Source: Gammaproteobacteria bacterium
GTDB taxonomy: Bacteria; Pseudomonadota; Gammaproteobacteria; SZUA-229
Length of the DNA: 5,460 bases
Assembly (NCBI GenBank): GCA_021768055.1
Contig: JAASSE010000101.1
Span: forward strand, 1 to 5,460
Direction of reading: 5' to 3'
The translations under genes were made by a program, and so were the position numbers. The notes under the pieces are model-generated. The model was not told the origin of the DNA. It made no database searches and worked only from the letters and a program-made list of their open reading frames with translations. Within the stretch, counting starts at the first letter, position 1. Each line of letters opens with the position of its first letter. Below are positions 1 to 4,957 of this stretch, piece after piece.

Positions 1-17
1 AAGTGGTGTGTGGCAAG

Positions 18-43
18 AAAAAAGCGCTTCAAGCGCTTTTTTT
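18..43. terminator. Bidirectional intrinsic terminator downstream of gpmI
   Basis: A perfect inverted repeat pairs 18-29 with 31-42. The core is a GCGC stem with a TTCAA-type loop, flanked by A6 on the left and T7 on the right. Read on the minus strand, the hairpin ends in a run of six T, so it can terminate transcription leaving gpmI, whose stop codon lies about 40 nt upstream. Read on the plus strand it ends in seven T, so it could equally stop a convergent gene entering from the left edge. The perfect stem and U-tracts on both strands make this a confident call. The existence of a convergent neighbour is an inference, since bases 1-17 show no recognisable coding end. Confidence 0.9.
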
Positions 44-60
44 GTTCCTTGTCTCTGAAA

Positions 61-89
61 AATATTAATGCGCAACACGCGTTAATATT
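61..89 (-). other. Hairpin overlapping the gpmI stop codon
   Basis: Bases 61-72 pair with 78-89 around a 5-nt loop (73-77). Eleven of twelve pairs are Watson-Crick; the exception (69 with 81) is a G-T wobble on the plus strand and an A-C mismatch in the minus-strand RNA. The gpmI TAA stop (82-84) lies inside the 5' arm of the RNA hairpin. In the RNA the stem is followed by a short U run (about five). It is AT-rich, so it is weaker than the terminator at 18-43. It may act as a 3'-end stabiliser or accessory terminator, which is inference. Confidence 0.55.
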
Positions 90-1668
90 CTTTCATAAGA
101 AGGCTCTTGCCAGTCATTGAAGACGGCTGTTGCAGGCCCATCAAGTGCAGCACGGTTGGTGCCACCGAACTCAGGTCACCGCCTGGCAGCAGATGCCAGT
201 TCGCTTCGTCAATAACCATGCACGGTACCGGGTACAGCGTATGCTGCGTATGCGGTTCCTGCGTTACAGGGTCAACCATTTCATCACAGTTGCCATGGTC
301 AGCTGTCAATACCACTGAAAAACCTGCTTCCTCGGCTGCATCCAGAACGCGGCCAACATGTTTATCCAGCGCTTCAACAGCAGCAATGACAGCATCACGT
401 ACCGCGGTATGACCTACCATGTCGCCATTGGCGAAATTGACCAGGATAAACCCGTACTCGCCCGACTGTAGCGCCTCGATGACCTTGTCCGCCACCCCGG
501 CGGCGCTCATCTCGGGCTTCAAGTCGTAGGTGGCGACGGCCGGTGAATGCACCATGACATGCTCTTCGCCGGCGAACGGTTTCTTCTTGCCGCCGTTGAA
601 GAAATAGGTGACGTGCGCATATTTTTCAGTTTCCGCACAGTGGAACTGCTTGTAACCGGCACGACTGACGACTGATGCAACCGTCGCTTGTGGACGTTCA
701 GGCGCAAACCCGATCGGCAGCAGGAACTCGGGATCATATTCGGTCAGGCAGGTCACCGTCGCTCCAGTGAAGTCGCCGACTTCAAAATTATCGAAATCGG
801 TATAGCTCAGAGCCTTGGCCAGCTGGCGCGGACGATCGTTACGGAAATTGAAGAAGATCACGCTGTCGCCGGACTGGATCAGATCGCAGCCTTCGAGGAT
901 GATCGGCTTGATGAACTCGTCGGTCTGCTCATGCGCATAGGCCGACTCGATCGCGTAGCGCGCGTTTTCCTCTTTCTGGCCTTCACCTTCAACCATCGCC
1001 TTCCAGGCGATTTGGGTCCTGTGCCAGCGATGATCGCGGTCCATGGCATAGTAGCGACCGCAGATGGTGGCGATGCAGCCGCCGGCATCTTCCAGCCGGT
1101 TTTCCAGCTCCTGCAGATATACCAGCGCAGACATCTGCGCAGTATCGCGGCCATCGGTAATCATGTGGACGACAGGTTTGACCTTGTGCTGCGAACACAA
1201 CTCGATCATTGCGAACAAGTGGTTGATGTGGCTGTGCACGCCGCCATCGGACACCAGTCCGACCAGGTGCAGCGGGCGCTCCTGCTCGGCTGCGTCTTCG
1301 ACTGCAGCGACCAGTGCGGCATTCTCGAAAAAATTGCCGTTCTCGATCTCGTCGTTGATGCGCACCAGGTCCTGGCGCATGACCGTACCGCTGCCCAGGG
1401 TCATGTGGCCCACTTCGGAATTGCCCATCTGCCCGTCAGGCAGACCAACCGAGGTACCGCAGGCATCCAGCGTGGTATGGCTGTGTTGTGAGAAGTACTC
1501 GTCGAGCCGCGGAGTTCGGGCTTCCTGTACGGCATTGTTGAGTCGGCTCGGGTTGACACCGAAACCGTCCAGAATCACCAGCAGCGTCGGTCTGCGTGGG
1601 ACTGTTCTGGAGCCTTTTTTCGCTTCTTTTTTCTCGTCTTTGATCTCGTCTTTCTTCTCTTCAGCCAT
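82..1668 (-). CDS. gpmI: 2,3-bisphosphoglycerate-independent phosphoglycerate mutase
   Basis: This cytoplasmic enzyme interconverts 3-phosphoglycerate and 2-phosphoglycerate in glycolysis and gluconeogenesis, using two Mn2+ ions and a phosphoserine intermediate. The alkaline-phosphatase-type motifs are all present: D34 in LLVILDGFG, the nucleophile S84 in MGNSEVGH, H144 in SDGGVHSH, D174-R175 in TDGRDT, R205 in GRYYAMDRD, the NFRNDRPR arginines (about 276-281), K349, D416 and H420 in NGDMVGHT, D457-H458 in TADHGN, and the HTQHT histidines (473/476). Residue roles follow the Bacillus iPGM family. Length is 528 aa against roughly 510-515 usual. The excess is a lysine/glutamate-rich tail of about 26 residues before the first strand. 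The ATG at 1668 is the only reasonable start: the first in-frame GTG falls at V31 inside the core beta strand. A partial Shine-Dalgarno AGAGAG (1673-1678) lies 4 nt upstream. It follows tatC by 123 nt on the same strand, so it may be the last gene of the operon or have its own promoter. Confidence 0.97.
   Translation of the reverse strand: MAEEKKDEIKDEKKEAKKGSRTVPRRPTLLVILDGFGVNPSRLNNAVQEARTPRLDEYFSQHSHTTLDACGTSVGLPDGQMGNSEVGHMTLGSGTVMRQDLVRINDEIENGNFFENAALVAAVEDAAEQERPLHLVGLVSDGGVHSHINHLFAMIELCSQHKVKPVVHMITDGRDTAQMSALVYLQELENRLEDAGGCIATICGRYYAMDRDHRWHRTQIAWKAMVEGEGQKEENARYAIESAYAHEQTDEFIKPIILEGCDLIQSGDSVIFFNFRNDRPRQLAKALSYTDFDNFEVGDFTGATVTCLTEYDPEFLLPIGFAPERPQATVASVVSRAGYKQFHCAETEKYAHVTYFFNGGKKKPFAGEEHVMVHSPAVATYDLKPEMSAAGVADKVIEALQSGEYGFILVNFANGDMVGHTAVRDAVIAAVEALDKHVGRVLDAAEEAGFSVVLTADHGNCDEMVDPVTQEPHTQHTLYPVPCMVIDEANWHLLPGGDLSSVAPTVLHLMGLQQPSSMTGKSLLMKEY
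1632..1653 (-). repeat. 12-bp-period direct repeat in the gpmI N-terminal tail
   Basis: The 10-mer TCTCGTCTTT (plus strand) occurs at 1632-1641 and again at 1644-1653, a period of 12 bp or four codons. It encodes the KDEI/KDEK repetition of the charged N-terminal tail of GpmI. A6 tracts flank it at about 1615-1620 and 1627-1632. Because the period is a multiple of three, gain or loss of a unit would keep the frame. Confidence 0.6.
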
Positions 1669-1717
1669 CTAACTCTCTGATCTTTACTGTATTTTTTCGC
1701 TTTATTTGCGGGCGGGC

Positions 1718-1723
1718 ATTTTA
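1718..1723 (-). promoter_or_regulatory. Weak candidate -10 element upstream of gpmI
   Basis: On the minus strand the hexamer TAAAAT matches the sigma70 -10 consensus at five of six positions and lies about 50 nt upstream of the gpmI ATG. At 17-nt spacing (1741-1746) there is no -35 hexamer. The only TTGACT-like sequence nearby (1766-1771) is 42 nt away, too far to pair with it. This is a tentative call that gpmI may have its own promoter. Confidence 0.2.
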
Positions 1724-1731
1724 CACTATTT

Positions 1732-1752
1732 GCGCCGCCTCCGGGGTGGCGC
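1732..1752 (-). other. GC-rich hairpin in the tatC-gpmI intergenic region
   Basis: Bases 1732-1739 (gcgccgcc) pair with 1745-1752 (ggtggcgc) around a 5-nt loop. Seven of the eight pairs are G-C or C-G. The exception, 1737 with 1747, is G-T on the plus strand and C-A in the minus-strand RNA. No U-tract follows on either strand, so it is not a standard intrinsic terminator. It sits in the middle of the 123-nt gap between the tatC stop and the gpmI start. It may stabilise the 3' end of the tat message or attenuate read-through into gpmI, which is inference. The rest of the gap (1669-1731 and 1753-1791) shows only the weak -10 candidate and a 4-bp GACT/AGTC stem at 1758-1769. Confidence 0.5.
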
Positions 1753-1791
1753 GATGGGACTGTTCAGTCAATATTGGGGAAATAATGGCGC

Positions 1792-2670
1792 TTAGTCGGG
1801 GCGGCGCAGGTTTTCTTCCTCTTCCTGCTCCATTTCGTCCATCATCGCTTCCATGGCTTCATCATCCGGCTGGTTTGCACCATCATCGTGAAACGCGAAC
1901 TCGGGATCGCTCTCGTCCAGCGGCTTCGGTTTGATGAACAGGCGTGACATGATCAGGCCGATTTCAAAAAGCGCCCACATCGGTACCGCCAGCAATGACT
2001 GCGAAATCACGTCCGGCGGGGTCAGCATCATGCCGATGACAAAGACACCGACAATGATATAAGGCCTTTTTGCCGCCATTTTCTCCGGCGTGGTCGCACC
2101 TGCCAGGATCAGCAGAAACGTGGCCACCGGCATTTCGAAGGCGATACCGAAGGCAAAGAATATCGCGATGATGAAGTCCAGGTACTGGCCGATGTCGGTC
2201 ATCACCGCGACACCTTCCGGTGACACGCCGATGAAAAACGCGAACAGCAACGGGAACACGACAAAATAGGCGAAGGCGATGCCGCAATAGAACAACACCA
2301 CACTGGAAATCAGCAGCGGCGCAGCCAGCCGCTTTTCATGACTGTACAGGCCCGGTGCAACAAATGCCCACAATTGATGCAGCAAATAAGGCACTGCCAG
2401 CAACACCGCTAACAGCAACACCAGTTTGAACGGTACCAGAAACGGTGAGGTCACGCCGGTGGCGATCATCGAGGTGCCTTCCGGCATCAGCGCCAGCAGC
2501 GGCGCCGCCACGGTCGAGAAAATCTCTTCTGAAAACGGGAACAGCAGCAGGAAAAGAATAAGTACCGCCAGCACCATGTGCAGCAGGCGGTCACGCAACT
2601 CGATCAGGTGCTCGAGCAGGCTCTGCTCTTTGCTGTCAACCTCGTTCTGGCTGTCTTCATCGGCTGACAT
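1792..2670 (-). CDS. tatC: Sec-independent protein translocase subunit TatC
   Basis: TatC is the polytopic inner-membrane core of the twin-arginine translocase. With TatB it binds the RR signal peptide of folded substrates. The 292-aa product aligns by eye with E. coli TatC throughout. The cytoplasmic N-terminus carries HLIELRDRL (21-29) with E24 and R26 of the signal-binding site. The first cytoplasmic loop has WAFVAPGLYSHEKR with F103 and E112, matching E. coli F94 and E103. FAYFVVFP (133-140) and MMLTPPD (214-220) are family signatures. Six membrane segments are expected at roughly 28-46, 78-100, 116-146, 164-190, 203-217 and 221-242. The length exceeds the E. coli protein (258 aa). Part of this is an acidic, Met-containing C-terminal tail from about 251 (a run of Glu at 283-286, ending RRPD), and the N-terminus is about 9 residues longer. 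The ATG lies 3 nt after the tatB stop, with a weak AGAGA sequence before it inside the tatB end, suggesting translational coupling. Confidence 0.97.
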   Translation of the reverse strand: MSADEDSQNEVDSKEQSLLEHLIELRDRLLHMVLAVLILFLLLFPFSEEIFSTVAAPLLALMPEGTSMIATGVTSPFLVPFKLVLLLAVLLAVPYLLHQLWAFVAPGLYSHEKRLAAPLLISSVVLFYCGIAFAYFVVFPLLFAFFIGVSPEGVAVMTDIGQYLDFIIAIFFAFGIAFEMPVATFLLILAGATTPEKMAAKRPYIIVGVFVIGMMLTPPDVISQSLLAVPMWALFEIGLIMSRLFIKPKPLDESDPEFAFHDDGANQPDDEAMEAMMDEMEQEEEENLRRPD

Positions 2671-2673
2671 AGA

Positions 2674-3078
2674 TCATTCTCTGGTTTTATCTTCGGCGTC
2701 TGCTACATCCAGAGCCTGTTCTGATTCGGCCGGCTTTGTTTCCTGTTCGATGATTTCATAATCAGGCTCGGATGCTTCTTCATCTTCGTCTTCTTCATCT
2801 TCATTTTCACTCAGCTCATCTTCTGCATCGAAGCCTACCTTGTGATTCAACTGGCTTTGCAGCTCGTTGATCTGCACTTCCTGGTTGTGGATCATGCGCT
2901 TGAGTTCACCCACATCGAATTCACTGGCAACCTCTTCCTTGACGCCTTCGATATAACGCCGTGCCTTGCCGAACCAGAGCCCGGCAGTACGTGCTGCCTT
3001 GGGCAGTCGTTCCGGCCCGACCACAATCAGCGCCAGTATCAGGATAAGGAATATTTCCCAAAAACCGATATCAAACAT
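2674..3078 (-). CDS. tatB: Sec-independent protein translocase subunit TatB
   Basis: TatB is a single-span membrane protein that pairs with TatC in the twin-arginine signal receptor complex. The product is 134 aa. It begins MFDIGFWE, almost identical to the E. coli TatB start, including the conserved E8. A hydrophobic helix (about 5-20) is followed by the G21-P22 hinge in GPERLP, which separates TatB from TatA, and by an amphipathic helix (about 24-50). A charged, probably coiled stretch (about 55-80) leads to a very acidic low-complexity tail (86-101, mostly Asp and Glu) and a disordered C-terminus. The ATG at 3078 is fixed by the MFDIGF signature. There is no Shine-Dalgarno before it: the upstream RNA is pyrimidine-rich, with CCCUCC at the place where a GGAGG would be expected. 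It lies 37 nt after tatA, with a hairpin in the gap, and 3 nt before tatC. Confidence 0.96.
   Translation of the reverse strand: MFDIGFWEIFLILILALIVVGPERLPKAARTAGLWFGKARRYIEGVKEEVASEFDVGELKRMIHNQEVQINELQSQLNHKVGFDAEDELSENEDEEDEDEEASEPDYEIIEQETKPAESEQALDVADAEDKTRE
2775..2802 (-). repeat. 15-bp-period tandem repeat coding for the TatB acidic tail
   Basis: The 13-mer CTTCTTCATCTTC occurs at 2775-2787 and 2790-2802, a period of 15 bp or five codons. On the coding strand it reads GAA-GAT-GAA-GAA twice, separated by GAC, giving EDEE-D-EDEE in TatB. The surrounding bases continue as GAA/GAT codons. Unit gain or loss would preserve the reading frame, so tail length may vary between strains (inference). 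Confidence 0.65.
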
Positions 3079-3099
3079 GCGGGGATGTCAGGAGGGTGT

Positions 3100-3115
3100 G
3101 CGTACCAGCGTACGC
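3100..3115 (-). promoter_or_regulatory. Hairpin in the tatA-tatB gap
   Basis: A perfect 6-bp inverted repeat pairs 3100-3105 (gcgtac) with 3110-3115 (gtacgc) around a 4-nt loop. In the minus-strand transcript it begins directly after the tatA TAA stop (3116-3118) and takes up almost half of the 37-nt gap before tatB. The bases that follow are C-rich, not U-rich, so it is not an intrinsic terminator. It could protect the tatA message from 3' exonucleases or lower tatB initiation, either of which would help keep TatA in excess. That role is inference. Confidence 0.5.
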
Positions 3116-3343
3116 TTAAGCTTTATCTTTGTCTTTTGACTCAACTTCGGCATCGATGACGTTGCTGTCATCCTGCTCGATTTCCTTCTTCATCGTTGTA
3201 TCTTCAGCACCTTCTTTCATGGCGCCTTTGAAACTTTTTACCGCTGAACCCAGGTCACCGCCGAGGTTACGCAGCTTTTTCGTACCGAACAGTAAAATAA
3301 CGATGCCAAGTACAATCAATAATTGCCAAATACTAATACCCAT
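3116..3343 (-). CDS. tatA: Sec-independent protein translocase subunit TatA
   Basis: TatA is the small membrane protein that oligomerises at the TatBC complex to let folded substrates through. The product is 75 aa, shorter than E. coli TatA (89 aa) because the C-terminal tail is reduced. [20 protein letters not shown] is the N-terminal membrane helix with the polar Q8. The hinge is followed by the amphipathic helix [19 protein letters not shown] (21-39), carrying the conserved G33 and F39. The remainder is charged and probably disordered. The basic GTKKLRNLG and the lack of a Gly-Pro hinge separate it from TatB. The start is secured by the TatA-type MGISIWQLL opening and by a well-placed GGAG 7 nt upstream. 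It lies 36 nt after hisE and is the first gene of tatABC. Confidence 0.96.
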   Translation of the reverse strand: MGISIWQLLIVLGIVILLFGTKKLRNLGGDLGSAVKSFKGAMKEGAEDTTMKKEIEQDDSNVIDAEVESKDKDKA

Positions 3344-3346
3344 TTT

Positions 3347-3354
3347 CTCTCTCC
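3347..3354 (-). promoter_or_regulatory. Strong Shine-Dalgarno of tatA
   Basis: The coding strand reads GGAGAGAG just before tatA, with the GGAG core (3351-3354) separated by 7 nt from the ATG. This is the best ribosome-binding site in the window. hisF, hisI, hisE and tatB lack a comparable one, and tatC and gpmI have only AGAGA-type partial matches. This fits TatA being the most abundant Tat subunit. Confidence 0.75.
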
Positions 3355-3368
3355 AGTTTCACTCGGTA

Positions 3369-3384
3369 CCTGAATACGATCAGG
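3369..3384 (-). other. Small hairpin at the hisE stop codon
   Basis: The 5-bp inverted repeat cctga (3369-3373) / tcagg (3380-3384) has a 6-nt loop and includes the hisE TGA stop (3380-3382). There is no U-tract. It is short enough to be chance, but it sits at the his/tat boundary, mirroring the hairpin on the other side of tatA. Confidence 0.25.
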
Positions 3385-3697
3385 CCTTACGTGAAGCTTT
3401 TTCATCATGACCGGATACGCCGAAGCGCCGGCCCAGTTCCTGTAAAACATCATCTGGCGACAATCCTTCATGTGCCAGCAATACCAGGCTGTGGAACCAC
3501 AGGTCCGCAGTCTCGTAAATCAATTTATCACTGTCGCCTTCCTTTGCCGCCATCACCGTTTCGGTGGCTTCCTCGCCGATTTTTTTCAAAATCGCATCGA
3601 GGCCCTTGCCATACAAACTGGCGACGTAAGACGAATCAGCATCGGCGTTTTTACGCTGCTCAAGCACCTCTGCCAGTTGTTCTAGAATGTCGCTCAT
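3380..3697 (-). CDS. hisE: Phosphoribosyl-ATP pyrophosphatase
   Basis: HisE removes pyrophosphate from N1-(5-phosphoribosyl)-ATP to give PR-AMP, the second step of histidine synthesis, in the cytoplasm. The 105-aa all-helical protein has the MazG-like pyrophosphohydrolase signature: E43xxE46 in KKIGEEATE and E62xxD65 in YETADLWFH, which bind the catalytic Mg2+. The [10 protein letters not shown] segment (23-32) before it is typical of HisE. It is a stand-alone HisE, not the HisIE fusion of enterobacteria, and directly follows hisI with a 30-nt gap. The ATG at 3697 has no visible Shine-Dalgarno (the upstream RNA is pyrimidine-rich), so translation may depend on coupling to hisI. The stop is 36 nt before tatA. 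Confidence 0.95.
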   Translation of the reverse strand: MSDILEQLAEVLEQRKNADADSSYVASLYGKGLDAILKKIGEEATETVMAAKEGDSDKLIYETADLWFHSLVLLAHEGLSPDDVLQELGRRFGVSGHDEKASRKA

Positions 3698-3727
3698 GGA
3701 AACGGAAGTATCGACAACTATAGCCGA

Positions 3728-4114
3728 TTATTGGTAGATATCTTTCGGGTCTTTGACAACAGCCTCTACCTCGACCCAGTGATCACCCTCCAGGCGGCGA
3801 TAAAAACAGCTTTCCCGCCCTGTATGACAGGCAATACCGCCCTTCTGTTCCACTTTTAACAGAATCACGTCTTCATCACAATCAAAGCGTATTTCCAGCA
3901 CCTTCTGTGTATGCCCAGATTCTTCCCCCTTGTGCCACAGTTTCTGGCGTGAGCGCGACCAGTAAACGGCCTGTTTCTGCTCGGCCGTGCGCCTCAGCGC
4001 CTCGCGGTTCATCCACGCCAGCATCAGGATTTTGCCGCTGGCATGGTCCTGCGCGATCGCCGGCACCAGGCCATCGTCGTTAAAGCGAATTTCATCCAAC
4101 CAGTCGTCTGACAT
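3728..4114 (-). CDS. hisI: Phosphoribosyl-AMP cyclohydrolase
   Basis: HisI hydrolytically opens the adenine ring of PR-AMP to make ProFAR, the third step of histidine synthesis, as a Zn2+/Mg2+-dependent cytoplasmic enzyme. At 128 aa it is the normal size for a monofunctional HisI. Visible signatures are [10 protein letters not shown] (31-40), [20 protein letters not shown] (51-70) and the metal sites. D78, D80 and D82 flank C79 in FDCDED, and C96 and C103 in [10 protein letters not shown] complete the zinc cysteines by family knowledge. The ATG at 4114 gives the usual short N-terminus. No good Shine-Dalgarno precedes it. The 67-nt gap after hisF (4115-4181) is the largest within the his genes and shows no terminator. 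Confidence 0.95.
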   Translation of the reverse strand: MSDDWLDEIRFNDDGLVPAIAQDHASGKILMLAWMNREALRRTAEQKQAVYWSRSRQKLWHKGEESGHTQKVLEIRFDCDEDVILLKVEQKGGIACHTGRESCFYRRLEGDHWVEVEAVVKDPKDIYQ

Positions 4115-4181
4115 GATACGTATAGTTTACTCGAGTGCGGGGTGTGTTTCAGCAACGGCGCCGGCAGGGGATTTCGCTGCG

Positions 4182-4955
4182 TTACAGCCTGACCTCGATG
4201 CCGCGTTCTGCCATGCGCTGCTTGGCTTCGTGCACGGTGTATTCACCGAAATGGAAGATGCTGGCTGCCAGCACCGCATCGGCCATACCTTCGAGCACGC
4301 CTTCAGCAAGGTGATCGAGGTTGCCGACACCACCCGAAGCAATCACCGGTATGGAAACGGCTTCGGCTATCGCGCGCGTCAACGGAATATCAAAACCTAT
4401 CTTGGTGCCGTCACGGTCCATACTGGTCAGCAGAATTTCACCGGCGCCATAGTCGGCCATCTTCTTGGCCCATTCGATCGCATCCAGGCCGGTCGGCTTG
4501 CGTCCACCATGGGTGAAGATTTCCCAGCGAAGAGGTTCACCTTCTGCGCTCACCTGCTTGGCATCAATTGCGACCACGATGCACTGCGAGCCAACACGTT
4601 CGGAGACTTCCCTGACGAAATCAGGGTTGAACACAGCCGCGGTATTGATAGCGACTTTATCGGCACCGGCATTCAACATGGTGCGCACATCTTCAACCGT
4701 ACGAATACCGCCTCCCACCGTTAATGGAATAAATACCTCTTCGGCCACGTGTTCAACAACATGCACCATGGTGTCACGATTGTCAGAACTGGCGGTGATG
4801 TCGAGGAATGTAATTTCATCGGCGCCTTCCTGATCATAACGGCGTGCGACCTCGACCGGATCACCGGCATCGCGGATATCGACAAACTGCACGCCCTTGA
4901 CGACGCGGCCATTGTCAACATCAAGACAGGGGATAATGCGCTTAGCGAGTGACAC
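4182..4955 (-). CDS. hisF: Imidazole glycerol phosphate synthase subunit HisF
   Basis: HisF is the cyclase half of IGP synthase. Using ammonia channelled from the glutaminase HisH, it converts PRFAR to imidazole glycerol phosphate and AICAR, linking histidine and purine synthesis. The 257-aa (beta/alpha)8 barrel shows the catalytic D12 in [10 protein letters not shown] and D131 in VVAIDAK, with D180 in SMDRDG. The phosphate-gripping loops are TVGGGI (79-84) and ASGG (206-209). [16 protein letters not shown] is typical of the proteobacterial form. The start codon is GTG (4953-4955), two nt after the hisA stop. It yields [11 protein letters not shown], the standard HisF N-terminus, so the start is well supported. 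No Shine-Dalgarno precedes it (the upstream RNA reads ACUCCU), which points to coupled translation from hisA. HisH is not in the window but would be expected upstream of hisA. Confidence 0.97.
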   Translation of the reverse strand: MSLAKRIIPCLDVDNGRVVKGVQFVDIRDAGDPVEVARRYDQEGADEITFLDITASSDNRDTMVHVVEHVAEEVFIPLTVGGGIRTVEDVRTMLNAGADKVAINTAAVFNPDFVREVSERVGSQCIVVAIDAKQVSAEGEPLRWEIFTHGGRKPTGLDAIEWAKKMADYGAGEILLTSMDRDGTKIGFDIPLTRAIAEAVSIPVIASGGVGNLDHLAEGVLEGMADAVLAASIFHFGEYTVHEAKQRMAERGIEVRL

Positions 4956-4957
4956 GG

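Noticed and set aside
688..1491. Long plus-strand open frame (267 codons) opposite gpmI
   Set aside because: It is antisense to a fully motif-supported gpmI, shows no recognisable domain, and has no supporting ribosome-binding or operon context. GC-rich codon patterns on the real gene explain it.
1613..1632. A6-G tracts in gpmI resembling a -1 frameshift slippery heptamer (A AAA AAG)
   Set aside because: In the gpmI frame the codons read AAA AAA G, so the phase does not fit the X XXY YYZ rule. The zero-frame protein is complete, so no frameshift is needed.
1766..1771. TTGACT on the minus strand as a -35 element for gpmI
   Set aside because: At 17-nt spacing the sequence is CACCCC, with no -10 similarity, and the TAAAAT hexamer is 42 nt away.
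3718..3723. TATAGT on the minus strand between hisI and hisE as a -10 element
   Set aside because: No -35 hexamer lies at acceptable spacing. The nearest TTGTCA is 31 nt away inside hisI. A single hexamer match is expected by chance.
4115..4181. Possible attenuator or small RNA in the hisF-hisI gap
   Set aside because: Only short palindromes (such as ATACGTAT) and an imperfect CAGC/GCTG stem are present. There is no U-tract, no His-codon leader and no compact strong structure.
3987..4724. Plus-strand open frame (245 codons) spanning hisI and hisF
   Set aside because: It runs across two real genes and their gap on the opposite strand, and its product resembles no family I recognise. It is a shadow frame.
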